From assembly GCF_001984035.1 (NCBI RefSeq), contig NZ_CP019449.1, positions 2,976,001 to 3,040,000 of the forward strand: a stretch of DNA of 64,000 nt, written 5' to 3'. Shown piece after piece: positions 16,852 through 25,416 of the stretch. The notes below the pieces were generated by a model that saw nothing but the letters and a program-made list of their open reading frames with translations, was not told where the DNA came from and did not search any database. A program made the position numbers and the translations under genes. The stretch's first letter is position 1, and each line of letters starts with the position of its first letter. The stretch comes from Sphingopyxis sp. QXT-31. GTDB taxonomy: Bacteria > Pseudomonadota > Alphaproteobacteria > Sphingomonadales > Sphingomonadaceae.

Positions 16852-19005
16852 GTGAATAACCGGCTACCGGCGCGCCGCCGCTGGTTTGACGCCCTCGCCT
16901 GGGCGGTGCTCGCGCTGCTCATCCTCACCACCGTCGCGCACCTGCTGACCAAGCCCCCCGCGATGCCATCCTACGACGAGGTCCGCAAAAGTTGGCAGCC
17001 CAGCGAAGCCTGGCTCTACGACCGCGATGGCCGCCTGCTCGACAGCGAGCGCGTCGATTTCGAACGCCGCCGCATGGCGTGGGTGCCGCTGGCCGACATC
17101 GCCAAACCGGTGCGCGACACTGTCGTCGCCAGCGAGGACAAGCGCTATTGGTCGCACGGCGGAGTCGACTGGCTCGCCATCGCGAGTGCGGCCAAAACCC
17201 GCCTGAATTTGGGGAGGACCGGCGGCCGCTCGCGCGGTGCCTCGACGCTGCCGATGCAGCTCGCGGGCTTCCTGTCGCCCGAACTCGCGCTTCCCGGCCA
17301 GCGCGGCTGGCTCGCCAAGATCCGCCAGATGCGCGCGGGGCAGGCGCTCGCGGCGGACTGGACCCGCGAACAGATGCTCGAGGCCTATTTCAACCTCGTG
17401 CCGCTGCGCGGCGAGACGCAGGGCATCGGCGCCGGCGCGCGCGCGCTGTTCGGCAAGAAGCCCGCCGACATGGACCGCACCGACGCCGCGCTCTTCGCCG
17501 GCCTGCTCCCCAACCCCGCCGCGGGCGCCGACACCCTCGGCCAGCGCGCCTGCCGCGCCGCGCAAGCGAAGGACTGCACGCCGCTCCGTCTCGCCGCCGC
17601 CACACTCGTCTCGGGCGAGCGTATCGCGCAGCTCGACCCCGCGCTCGCGCCGCACCTCGCGGTCCGTCTGCTCGACAAGCCCGGCAAGCGCGTCACCACC
17701 ACGATCGACCGCCGCATCCAGGAAGCGGCGATCGTCGCGCTCAAGCGCCAGCTGTCGGGGCTCGGCGCCGATCGCGTGCGCGACGGCGCGGTGGTCGTGC
17801 TCGACAATGCGACCGGCGACGTGCTCGCTTATGTCGGCGGCGTCGGGCTCAAATCGACCGCGGCGCAGGTCGACGGCGCCAATGCACGGCGCCAGGCGGG
17901 CTCGACCTTGAAGCCGCATCTCTATGCGCAGGTGATCGAGCATCGCTGGCTCACCGCCGCCTCGATCCTCGACGACAGCCCGGTCCAGCTCGACACCGCC
18001 TCGGGGCTCTACGTCCCCAAGAATTACGACCATAGTTTCAAGGGGCCCGTCAGCGTCCGCCACGCGCTCGCTTCGTCGCTCAACGTCCCCGCGGTGCGCG
18101 CACTCGTCATCGACGACGTCCAGCAGTTCCGCGACCGCCTGTGGGCCTTGGGTTATCACGGCCTCGTCGAGGACGGCGAATATTATGGCTTCAGCCTCGC
18201 CCTCGGCTCGGCAGAGGTGTCGCTGGTAGAACAAGCCAACGCCTTCAGAACACTGGCAAATTCCGGAAACTGGTCGCCCGTGAACTATGACGCTACGCGG
18301 CACCTGCGCCAACATCCGCCGCAGCCGATCGTCGCCCCCGCCGCCGCCTTCATCGTCGGCGACATCCTCGCCGACGCCGCCGCGCGCACCGACGCCTTCG
18401 GCGCCGACAGTGCGCTGCGCCTGCCTTTCTGGGCGGCAGCGAAAACCGGCACGTCGAAGGGCATGCGCGACAATTGGTGCATCGGCTGGTCCGACCGCTT
18501 CACCGTCGCGGTGTGGGTCGGTAACCTCGAGGGCGATTCGATGCGCGCGGTGTCGGGCACCTCGGGGGCCGCGCCAGTGTGGCGCGACGTGATGCTCGCG
18601 CTTCATACAGGCAGCCCCGGCAGGGCGCCCGCCATGCCCGCCGATGTCGAGGCGCGCCAGATCGCGCTCCCCGGCACGCGCGAACCGCCGCGCCGCGAAT
18701 ATTTCATCCGCGGCACGGGCCAGGCCGAAATGGCCGCCGCCCCCGCCGCGTCGCGCCGCCCGCGGATCACCAGCCCGGTCAGCGGCAGCGTCTATGCGCT
18801 CGATCCTGACATTCCGCTTGATCGCCAGCGCCTCGCGGTCGCGGTCAGCGGCGAGGTCACCGGCTACCGGCTGATCCTCGACAAGCGCCCGCTCGGCGAC
18901 GCCGACGCAGGCCAGCAGATATTGCCGCGCCCGGGCAGCCACATGCTCGCGCTCGTCGACCCCGGCGGGCGGATGGTCGACCGCGTGCGCTTCACGGTGC
19001 GATAA
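16852..19005 (+). CDS. pbpC: Penicillin-binding protein 1C
   Basis: 717-residue bifunctional murein synthase, anchored by a single N-terminal membrane segment (AWAVLALLILTTVAHLL). The GT51 transglycosylase domain has the catalytic-Glu motif ASEDKRYWSHGGVDW and the STLPMQLAGFL motif. The transpeptidase domain has STLK (in AGSTLKPHLYAQ), SLN (ASSLNVPAV) and KTG (AAKTGTSKG). A PbpC-specific beta domain ends the protein (from about residue 640). Start is GTG at 16852, just after the palindromic repeat; no normal Shine-Dalgarno is free upstream. PbpC works with the macroglobulin encoded before it, repairing the wall where the envelope has been breached. Confidence 0.92.
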   Translation: MNNRLPARRRWFDALAWAVLALLILTTVAHLLTKPPAMPSYDEVRKSWQPSEAWLYDRDGRLLDSERVDFERRRMAWVPLADIAKPVRDTVVASEDKRYWSHGGVDWLAIASAAKTRLNLGRTGGRSRGASTLPMQLAGFLSPELALPGQRGWLAKIRQMRAGQALAADWTREQMLEAYFNLVPLRGETQGIGAGARALFGKKPADMDRTDAALFAGLLPNPAAGADTLGQRACRAAQAKDCTPLRLAAATLVSGERIAQLDPALAPHLAVRLLDKPGKRVTTTIDRRIQEAAIVALKRQLSGLGADRVRDGAVVVLDNATGDVLAYVGGVGLKSTAAQVDGANARRQAGSTLKPHLYAQVIEHRWLTAASILDDSPVQLDTASGLYVPKNYDHSFKGPVSVRHALASSLNVPAVRALVIDDVQQFRDRLWALGYHGLVEDGEYYGFSLALGSAEVSLVEQANAFRTLANSGNWSPVNYDATRHLRQHPPQPIVAPAAAFIVGDILADAAARTDAFGADSALRLPFWAAAKTGTSKGMRDNWCIGWSDRFTVAVWVGNLEGDSMRAVSGTSGAAPVWRDVMLALHTGSPGRAPAMPADVEARQIALPGTREPPRREYFIRGTGQAEMAAAPAASRRPRITSPVSGSVYALDPDIPLDRQRLAVAVSGEVTGYRLILDKRPLGDADAGQQILPRPGSHMLALVDPGGRMVDRVRFTVR

Positions 19006-19032
19006 ACCGCCCGTCACACGCCTGAAATTAAG

Positions 19033-19060
19033 TTGCGCTGACGAAAGGAGCGTTTACTCT
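19033..19060 (+). promoter_or_regulatory. Weak sigma70-like promoter before the permease gene
   Basis: TTGCGC (19033-19038) and TACTCT (19055-19060) are separated by 16 nt, ahead of the permease start at 19107. The -35 form is the same as before the genes at 6214 and 59102. Confidence 0.3.
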
Positions 19061-19106
19061 ATCCCGCCATGAGAGGCCCACACCGGGCCCCAAAGGGGAA
19101 ATTTGG

Positions 19107-20669
19107 ATGATATTTGGTCGCGTCAAACCGCTCGACGCCATCTTGGCCACCGCCGAGAAAAAGTCGCTGCACCGAACCCTCGGTGCTTTCCAGCTCACCC
19201 TGTTCGGCATCGGCTGCGTCATCGGCACCGGCATTTTCGTGCTGACCGCCGCCGGCGCGCAAAAAGCCGGACCGGGCCTGATGCTCGCCTTTGCCATCGC
19301 GGGGCTGATCTGCATCGTCGCGGCGCTCTGCTATGCCGAGATCGCGGCGATGATCCCGGTCGCGGGCTCCGCCTATACCTACACCTATGCAACGATGGGC
19401 GAGGTACTCGCCTGGACGGTCGGCTGGGCGCTTGTCCTCGAATATGCGGTCGCGGCGTCTGCAGTGTCGGTCGGGTGGTCCGGCTATCTCAACGGCCTGT
19501 TGTTGGAGTTTTTCGGCTTTCAATTCCCCGCGGCCTTGGCGGGAGCGCCGTTGGCACTCGGCGGTATTGAAGGGGGCATCATCAACCTGCCTGCGGTCTT
19601 CATCGCATTGCTCATCACCTGGCTGCTGATGATCGGCACCACCGAAAGCGCGCGCGTCAATGCCGTGCTGGTCGCTATCAAGGTTACGGCGTTGACCGCG
19701 TTCATCGCCCTGACTTTACCGAGCGAGGCCTTCTCGACCGACAAGTTCAACCCCTTCCTCCCCGCCGGGGTCTTTGGCGGCTTCGGTTCGGGCCTTGGCG
19801 CGGTCGGCGCGGCGGCTACAATCTTCTTTGCTTATGTCGGGTTCGACGCGGTTTCCACTGCGGCGGAAGAAACCAAGAACCCCCAGCGCAACGTCCCGAT
19901 CGGCCTGATCGGCTCGCTGCTTTTCTGCACCGTCTTCTATATCCTTGTCGCGGCGGGCGCGGTCGGCACGGTCGGCGGCCAGCCGATCATGGGACCCAAC
20001 GGCATCCCCTTCCCGGCGGGTTCGGAAGAGCTGGCGCGCCAGTGTGCCACCTTCGCCGCCGACCAGCTGCCGCTGGTCTGCTCGAACGAAGCGCTTGCGC
20101 ATGTGCTGCGCCAAATCGGCTGGTCGGGCGTCGGCAACATGCTTGGCATCGCTGCCTTCGTAGCGCTGCCGTCGGTCATCCTGATCCTGCTCTTCGGGCA
20201 GACCCGCGTCGCCTTCGTGATGAGCCGCGACGGCCTGCTCCCCGAATCGTGGAGCAAGGTGCATCCCAAGTGGAAAACCCCCCATGTCATCACCGCGATC
20301 ACGGGCATCGTCGTCGCTTTCGCGGCGGCGTTCCTGCCGGTCGGCAAGCTCGCCGACATCGCCAACGCCGGTACGCTCTATGCGTTCATGATGGTCGCCA
20401 TCGCGGTGATGATCCTGCGCAAGACCGCCGCCAACACGCCGCGCGCCTTCAAGACGCCGGCGCTGTGGCTGATCGGCCCGCTGACCATCGCGGGCACGAT
20501 CTTCCTCTTCCTCAACCTGCCTTTCGAGGCGATGATCGTCCTCCCCATCTGGGGCGCGATCGGCCTCGTCTTCTATTTCCTCTACAGCCGCAGCCGCAGC
20601 CACCTCGGCCGCGGCATCGTCGAGGTGCACGAGGACGACCTCGAGCCCCACGCGCCGATCCACGACTGA
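19107..20669 (+). CDS. APC-family amino acid permease (CAT type)
   Basis: 520-residue inner-membrane transporter with about 12-14 membrane segments. The first segment has the APC substrate-site signature GIGCVIGTGIFVLTAAGA, and the consensus loop FFAYVGFDAVSTAAEETKNP (about residues 235-254) is typical of the cationic amino acid transporter group (YfnA-like). It probably imports amino acids by proton symport; the exact substrate cannot be read. GGGGAAA stands before the ATG. A bidirectional terminator follows and separates it from the converging exporter gene. Confidence 0.88.
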   Translation: MIFGRVKPLDAILATAEKKSLHRTLGAFQLTLFGIGCVIGTGIFVLTAAGAQKAGPGLMLAFAIAGLICIVAALCYAEIAAMIPVAGSAYTYTYATMGEVLAWTVGWALVLEYAVAASAVSVGWSGYLNGLLLEFFGFQFPAALAGAPLALGGIEGGIINLPAVFIALLITWLLMIGTTESARVNAVLVAIKVTALTAFIALTLPSEAFSTDKFNPFLPAGVFGGFGSGLGAVGAAATIFFAYVGFDAVSTAAEETKNPQRNVPIGLIGSLLFCTVFYILVAAGAVGTVGGQPIMGPNGIPFPAGSEELARQCATFAADQLPLVCSNEALAHVLRQIGWSGVGNMLGIAAFVALPSVILILLFGQTRVAFVMSRDGLLPESWSKVHPKWKTPHVITAITGIVVAFAAAFLPVGKLADIANAGTLYAFMMVAIAVMILRKTAANTPRAFKTPALWLIGPLTIAGTIFLFLNLPFEAMIVLPIWGAIGLVFYFLYSRSRSHLGRGIVEVHEDDLEPHAPIHD

Positions 20670-20689
20670 GCCGGATCGACACCCAATGC

Positions 20690-20732
20690 AAAGGGGCCGC
20701 CGCAGCGAAGGCTGCGGCGGCCCCTTTCTTTT
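20690..20732. terminator. Bidirectional rho-independent terminator
   Basis: AAAGGGGCCGCCGCAGC pairs with GCTGCGGCGGCCCCTTT around a GAAG tetraloop and is followed by CTTTT on the plus strand. It lies between the ends of the converging genes at 20669 and 20738. The A-run at its left side gives a T-run on the minus strand, so it can serve both genes. Confidence 0.85.
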
Positions 20733-20737
20733 GCGCG

Positions 20738-21997
20738 TCAGAAAGGGCTTTTCGGCGCGGTGCCCGGGCGGGTGAACAACCGGCCGCGCTCGGCCCACAG
20801 GACCAGCGCCAGTCCGGCGGTCGCACAGCCGAGAAAGGCATAAGCGAGCGGCAGCGTCGAGCCGTCGTACTGCTGGCCGATGAACGCACCCACGCATGCC
20901 GCGAGCAGGGTCTTGGCAAAGCTCTGATAGGAGGAGGCGATGCCGGCCATATGCCCGAAATCCTCCATCGCGATCGACCCGAAATTGCTGCCAATGAAGC
21001 CGATCAGCCCGACATTGACCATCATCAGCACGGTGAACATCGCCAGCGTCTCGGCGCCGCTGAGCGCCGCGACGATCTGCGCGATCGAGGTCGCAATGAA
21101 GGCGAAGACCGCGGTCTGCGACACGCGCCGTGCGCCGAAGCGCTCGACGATCGCGGCGTTGGAGAAATTGGCGATCGCGATGCCCACCGCGACGCAGGCG
21201 AAGACGAGCGGGAACAGCGCCTGCGCACCGAACACCTCGGCGATGATCTGTTCGCTGCTGTTGAGATACCCGAACAGTGCGGCCTGCATCACCCCCGCGG
21301 CGAACATGTATCCCGCGGCGCGGCGGTGGCGCATCACTGCGCTCCACCCGGCGACCATCGTCCGCCAGTCGAGCCCGCGGACGTCGGCGGGATCGAGCGT
21401 TTCGGGCAGACGGCGCAGCCAGATCAGCATCACCACGCCCATCGCCGCGAGCACGAGGAAGATCGCGCGCCACCCGGCGAGCGCCGCGACCCCGGCGCCG
21501 ATCGACGGCGCGATGATCGGGACGATCATGAAGACGAGGAAGATCAAGGACAGCCGCTTCGCCATCGCATCGCCCGAAAACAGGTCGCGGATCACCGCGA
21601 CGACGACGACGCCGAGCGCGGCGCTGACGACCCCGTGGCCGAAGCGCAATGCGAGCAGCATCGGGAAACTGGTCGCGAGCCCGCAACCGATCGCGAAGAT
21701 CGTGTAGGCGATCAACGCGGGCACGAACACGCCCTTGCGCCCGAAGCGGTCGGCGAGCGGGCCATAGACCAGCGCGCCGAGCGCGGTGCCGAGGATGTAG
21801 ATCGAGATCACATATTGCCGGTCGTTCGCGACCGCGACGCCCAGCCCCTTGCCGATCGCGGGCAGCGCTGGGAGCATGGCGTCGATGGCGAGCGCGTTGA
21901 GCGCCATCAGCATCGCCATCATCGCGACCATCTCGCGCGGGCCGGGCAGGCGGCGCGTCGTTTCGGAAGGCGGCGGAGAGGCGGGGATATCGTGCAT
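20738..21997 (-). CDS. Bcr/CflA-type multidrug efflux MFS transporter
   Basis: 419-residue major facilitator with 12 predicted membrane segments. The loop 2-3 motif is GPLADRFGRKGVFVPALIAY and the DHA1 motif IDAMLPALPAIG is at the first segment, both typical of the Bcr/CflA drug exporters. These expel drugs such as bicyclomycin or chloramphenicol against a proton gradient; the substrate here is unknown. I chose ATG at 21997 (MHDIPASPPPSE); an in-frame ATG at 22036 would add 13 residues with no homology. Confidence 0.85.
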   Translation of the reverse strand: MHDIPASPPPSETTRRLPGPREMVAMMAMLMALNALAIDAMLPALPAIGKGLGVAVANDRQYVISIYILGTALGALVYGPLADRFGRKGVFVPALIAYTIFAIGCGLATSFPMLLALRFGHGVVSAALGVVVVAVIRDLFSGDAMAKRLSLIFLVFMIVPIIAPSIGAGVAALAGWRAIFLVLAAMGVVMLIWLRRLPETLDPADVRGLDWRTMVAGWSAVMRHRRAAGYMFAAGVMQAALFGYLNSSEQIIAEVFGAQALFPLVFACVAVGIAIANFSNAAIVERFGARRVSQTAVFAFIATSIAQIVAALSGAETLAMFTVLMMVNVGLIGFIGSNFGSIAMEDFGHMAGIASSYQSFAKTLLAACVGAFIGQQYDGSTLPLAYAFLGCATAGLALVLWAERGRLFTRPGTAPKSPF

Positions 21998-22057
21998 GGC
22001 AGCGGCGCTATGCTCCCCCGCCCCCCTTTTGGCCACCCCCGCAAAGCTATGCAGCGC

Positions 22058-22090
22058 AAAAGAAAAGGGCCGCCCCGCAGGACGGCCCTC
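22058..22090 (-). terminator. Rho-independent terminator
   Basis: On the minus strand, GGGCCGTCC then GGGCGGCCC form a stem over a short loop, followed by TTTTCTTTT. It lies 23 nt after the stop codon of the gene at 22113 and before the exporter gene, so the two genes are transcribed separately. Confidence 0.7.
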
Positions 22091-22112
22091 TCCCGTTTCG
22101 ATGTGTTGGCGA

Positions 22113-22415
22113 TCAGCCCTGGCGCGTGCCGGTCATCGCCATCGAGCCGAACGGACCCGCCTTGATCGTGCCGGTCAGCGCGTCGCCGTCGATCGTCGCT
22201 TCGCATTCGAGCGTCATCGGCATCGGCACCTTCATGTTCATGGTCCAGGTCAGCTTGTTGCCGTCGACCTTGCCGTTCTCGACGTCGAGCGACCCCATCG
22301 CGCCGGCATTCTGGCCGGTGAAGGTCGCGCCGTCGCTGGTGACCGTGAAAACCGACTTCTGGTCGCCCATCGGCGACTTGGTGACGCAATCATAGCTGCC
22401 ATCGACTTGAGACAT
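22113..22415 (-). CDS. Small beta-rich hypothetical protein
   Basis: 100 residues with no signal peptide. Alternating polar and hydrophobic residues (GDQKSVFTVTSDGATFTGQ, GSLDVENGKVDGNKLTWTMN, ECEATIDGDALTGTIKAGPF) indicate a small beta barrel or sandwich, similar in look to lipocalin-like or calycin-like small proteins. AAGGAGA stands well placed before the ATG, and a terminator follows. Proteins like this are, to my knowledge, common but uncharacterised in sphingomonads. It could bind a small ligand; nothing in the context says which. Confidence 0.7.
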   Translation of the reverse strand: MSQVDGSYDCVTKSPMGDQKSVFTVTSDGATFTGQNAGAMGSLDVENGKVDGNKLTWTMNMKVPMPMTLECEATIDGDALTGTIKAGPFGSMAMTGTRQG

Positions 22416-22441
22416 TGCGGCTCTCCTTACTGAAACTGATG

Positions 22442-25321
22442 TTAGTTATCGAGAGTCACCGTTTCCACCGGCAAACCCAATCCGTCAAGCTGCGGTTTCA
22501 CCACCGACGCATCGCCGACGACGACATAGACGAGCCCGTCGGTGCTGAGCGCCTTGCGCGCTGCGGCATCGACGTCCGCCGTGGTCATCGCCTCATAGGT
22601 CGCGGGCAGTTTTTCGTAATAATCGTCCGGCCGGTCGAACTTGACGATCGTCCGCAGCCCGCCGAGCACGTCGCCCGAGGTTTCGAAGCTGCCCGGCAGT
22701 TCGCGCACGCTGCCGTTGATCGTGCGCTGCAATTCCTCTGCCGTGACGCCCTTGTCGCCGAGGAAGGATTTGAGGTCGCTCTGCAGCTCCTTGATCGAAT
22801 CGCCGGTGCGGTCGGCCTGCACCGGGGCGGCGGCGATCCAGGCGATGCGGTCCTTGTCGCCCGAGATGCGGCTACGCACGCCATAGGACCAGCCCTTGGT
22901 CTCGCGCAGATTGGTGTTGAAGCGCGACAGGAAATTGCCGCCGAAGATGTCGTTCGCCGAACGCAGCACCTCGAGGCTGTCGCTACCCTTGGCTTCGAGC
23001 ACCTTGCCCGCGAGGATCACCGACTGCGGCGATTTGGGCCGGTCGAAGAGCAGGATGCGCGGCTGCGGCGCGGGGATCGCCACCTCGAAATGCTTGGCCG
23101 GCTTCGCCGTCGCCGGCGCCTTCCAATTGCCGAAGGCGGCGTCGAGCTGCTTGGTCACTTCCTTCAGCGTCGTGTCGCCGACGACGAAGATGCGCGCCAT
23201 GTCCGGCCGGATCCAGGTCGAATGGAAGTTCGCGAGCTGGTCGCGCGTCGCCGCGGTCACCGCCTTGGCGTCGCCGAGGCCCGAGGGCGGGATGCCATAG
23301 GGATGGTCGGCGCCGTAGAGCACCGGCATCAACACACGCGACGCGATCGCATTGGGGTTGTTGAGCTCGGCCTTCAGCCGGTTGAGCTGCTGTGCACGCA
23401 CGCGGTCGAGCTCCTTGGCGTCGAAGGCGGGATTACGGATATAGTCGGCAAGCAGCGTCAGCGACGGCGCCAGATTGGGCTTTAGCGCGAACAGGCTGAA
23501 CACCGTCTCGTCGGCGTTGGCCGACGCGTCGATCTGCGCGCCGAGCCGCTCCTTCGCCTCGGCGAAAGCGATCGAATCGAGACTGGTCGTGCCCTCGTCC
23601 ATCAGGCTGAGCATCAGCGACTGGGTGCCGAGCGCGCTGTGCGGATCGGCGGCGTAACCCGCATCGAAGCTGACCGCGACATTGACCGTCGGCACCGTCG
23701 CGCGGCGCGCGAAGACGACCTCGATCCCGTTCTTGAGCTTGGCGCGCTCGATCGCGGGGAATTCGAGCGCCTTGAGCCCGCTGACCGCGGGCAGCTGCGA
23801 GCGGTCGGCGATCGCGGTGCCGAAGCCCGTGTCGGGGCCGACATCGCCGAGCGCGGGGTTCCAGTAGCGATCGGGTTCGACCGCCGCCACGGCCTTGCCC
23901 TCGGTCACCGCGCCGCCGCGAGCCTCTCCGCCTTCGGTGCGTTCGCCGGGGGTGTAGGTCAGCGAGAAGGCCGGGCGCGACAGCCATTTATTGGCGACCG
24001 CCTTGACCTCTTCGGGGGTCGCTTTCGCCATCCGCTCAAGCTCGACCTTGTAATAGCCCGGGTCGTTCGAATAGAGCGCGCCTTCGGCGAGCGCGACGGC
24101 CTTGCCGCCGAAGCCGCCGACCGATTCGAGCCCAGCGATCACGCCGCCCAGATTGCTCGCCGCGGCGCGTTGCAATTCGTCCGCGGTCGGACCGGTCGTA
24201 AGGAACGCCGCGATTTCTTCGTCGAGCCGCCGACCGACGAGCGCCGGGTCGACCCCCGGCTTCACATCGGCCTGGACGAGCAGGATGCCAGCGTCCTCGA
24301 ACGGCTGGGCAAAGGCCGAGACGCTGACCGCGACGGGGTCCTTGCGCACCAGCGCATTGTCGAGCCGCGACGAGGACAGCCCGCCGAGCACACCCATCGC
24401 CATCTGCAGCGGCACCGCCTCGGCATCGTTGAGCCCCGGGATCGCCCACATCCGATAGAGGCGCGTCGTCGGGATCAGATCCTTGACCTCCTTCGCGAGC
24501 GGCGCGGGCAGCGTCGGCACGCTGGTCGCGGGCGCCATCACGGCCGGGCCCTTGGGGATGTCGCCGAACCACTGCTGCACCTTGGCCTTGGCGGTCGCGA
24601 CGTCGACGTCGCCCGCGAGCACCAGCACCGCATTGTTCGGGCCGTAATTGTCGGTGAACCATTTTTTCACGTCGTCGAGGCTCGCCGAATTGAGGTCGGC
24701 CATCGAACCGATGGTGCTGTGATGATAGGGGTGGCCCTTGGGGAAGAGATTTTCGAAAATCTCGTAGCGCAGCAGGCCATAGGGGTTGTTGTCGCCCTGG
24801 CGCTTCTCATTCTGGACCACACCGCGCTGGTTATCGAGCTTTTCCTGCGTCACCGCGCCGAGCAGATGCCCCATGCGGTCGCTTTCGAGGAACAGCGCCA
24901 TATCGAGCGCGCCGGTCGGCACGGTCTCGAAATAATTGGTGCGGTCGACGTTGGTCGTCCCATTCTCGTCGGTCGCGCCGACCTGTTGCAGCGGTTCGAA
25001 GAAATCGCCCGGCGCATTTTCCGAGCCGTTGAACATCAGATGTTCGAAGAGATGCGCAAAGCCCGTCTTGCCCTTGGGCTCGTGCTTCGACCCGACGCGG
25101 TACCACACCGACACCGCGACGACCGGCGCCTTGCGATCCTCGTGCACGATGACGCGCAGGCCGTTGTCGAGGGTGAAGGCCTGATACGGAATATCGACCG
25201 CTTTCACCAGGTCGGCGATCGGCGCGGGGTCGGCGGCCTTGGCCTTGGCGAGCGCGGGCCCCGCGGCGACGAGCGAGGTCGACAGGGCAAGGGCGACGGC
25301 GAAACGATGGAAACGGGGCAT
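22442..25321 (-). CDS. Exported M16-family zinc peptidase, fused two-unit form
   Basis: 959 residues with a Sec signal peptide (HRFAVALALSTSLVAAGPALA). Two M16 units are fused. The first has the inverted zinc motif HLFEH (His90, Glu93, His94) with a downstream glutamate in the region RYEIFENLFPKGHPYHHS. The second unit (from about residue 510) lacks the motif and is the inactive partner, as usual. Such periplasmic pitrilysin-like enzymes degrade peptides inside a closed chamber. AGAGGA stands 7 nt before the ATG at 25321, which fixes the start; the longer open frame upstream is not coding-like. It lies 95 bp after the acylase gene, on the same strand. Confidence 0.92.
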   Translation of the reverse strand: MPRFHRFAVALALSTSLVAAGPALAKAKAADPAPIADLVKAVDIPYQAFTLDNGLRVIVHEDRKAPVVAVSVWYRVGSKHEPKGKTGFAHLFEHLMFNGSENAPGDFFEPLQQVGATDENGTTNVDRTNYFETVPTGALDMALFLESDRMGHLLGAVTQEKLDNQRGVVQNEKRQGDNNPYGLLRYEIFENLFPKGHPYHHSTIGSMADLNSASLDDVKKWFTDNYGPNNAVLVLAGDVDVATAKAKVQQWFGDIPKGPAVMAPATSVPTLPAPLAKEVKDLIPTTRLYRMWAIPGLNDAEAVPLQMAMGVLGGLSSSRLDNALVRKDPVAVSVSAFAQPFEDAGILLVQADVKPGVDPALVGRRLDEEIAAFLTTGPTADELQRAAASNLGGVIAGLESVGGFGGKAVALAEGALYSNDPGYYKVELERMAKATPEEVKAVANKWLSRPAFSLTYTPGERTEGGEARGGAVTEGKAVAAVEPDRYWNPALGDVGPDTGFGTAIADRSQLPAVSGLKALEFPAIERAKLKNGIEVVFARRATVPTVNVAVSFDAGYAADPHSALGTQSLMLSLMDEGTTSLDSIAFAEAKERLGAQIDASANADETVFSLFALKPNLAPSLTLLADYIRNPAFDAKELDRVRAQQLNRLKAELNNPNAIASRVLMPVLYGADHPYGIPPSGLGDAKAVTAATRDQLANFHSTWIRPDMARIFVVGDTTLKEVTKQLDAAFGNWKAPATAKPAKHFEVAIPAPQPRILLFDRPKSPQSVILAGKVLEAKGSDSLEVLRSANDIFGGNFLSRFNTNLRETKGWSYGVRSRISGDKDRIAWIAAAPVQADRTGDSIKELQSDLKSFLGDKGVTAEELQRTINGSVRELPGSFETSGDVLGGLRTIVKFDRPDDYYEKLPATYEAMTTADVDAAARKALSTDGLVYVVVGDASVVKPQLDGLGLPVETVTLDN

Positions 25322-25416
25322 GGATATCCTCTTGGCTCGAGATCGGGCGCGATGGCCCGTGCGACCATATGCCGGACGGCACTGTGTCAATGGTTTAGGA
25401 CGGCAACGCGCCGCGT

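Noticed and set aside
20042-22165. 707-residue frame across the permease-exporter junction
   Set aside because: It spans a bidirectional terminator and two convergent genes and has no ribosome site.
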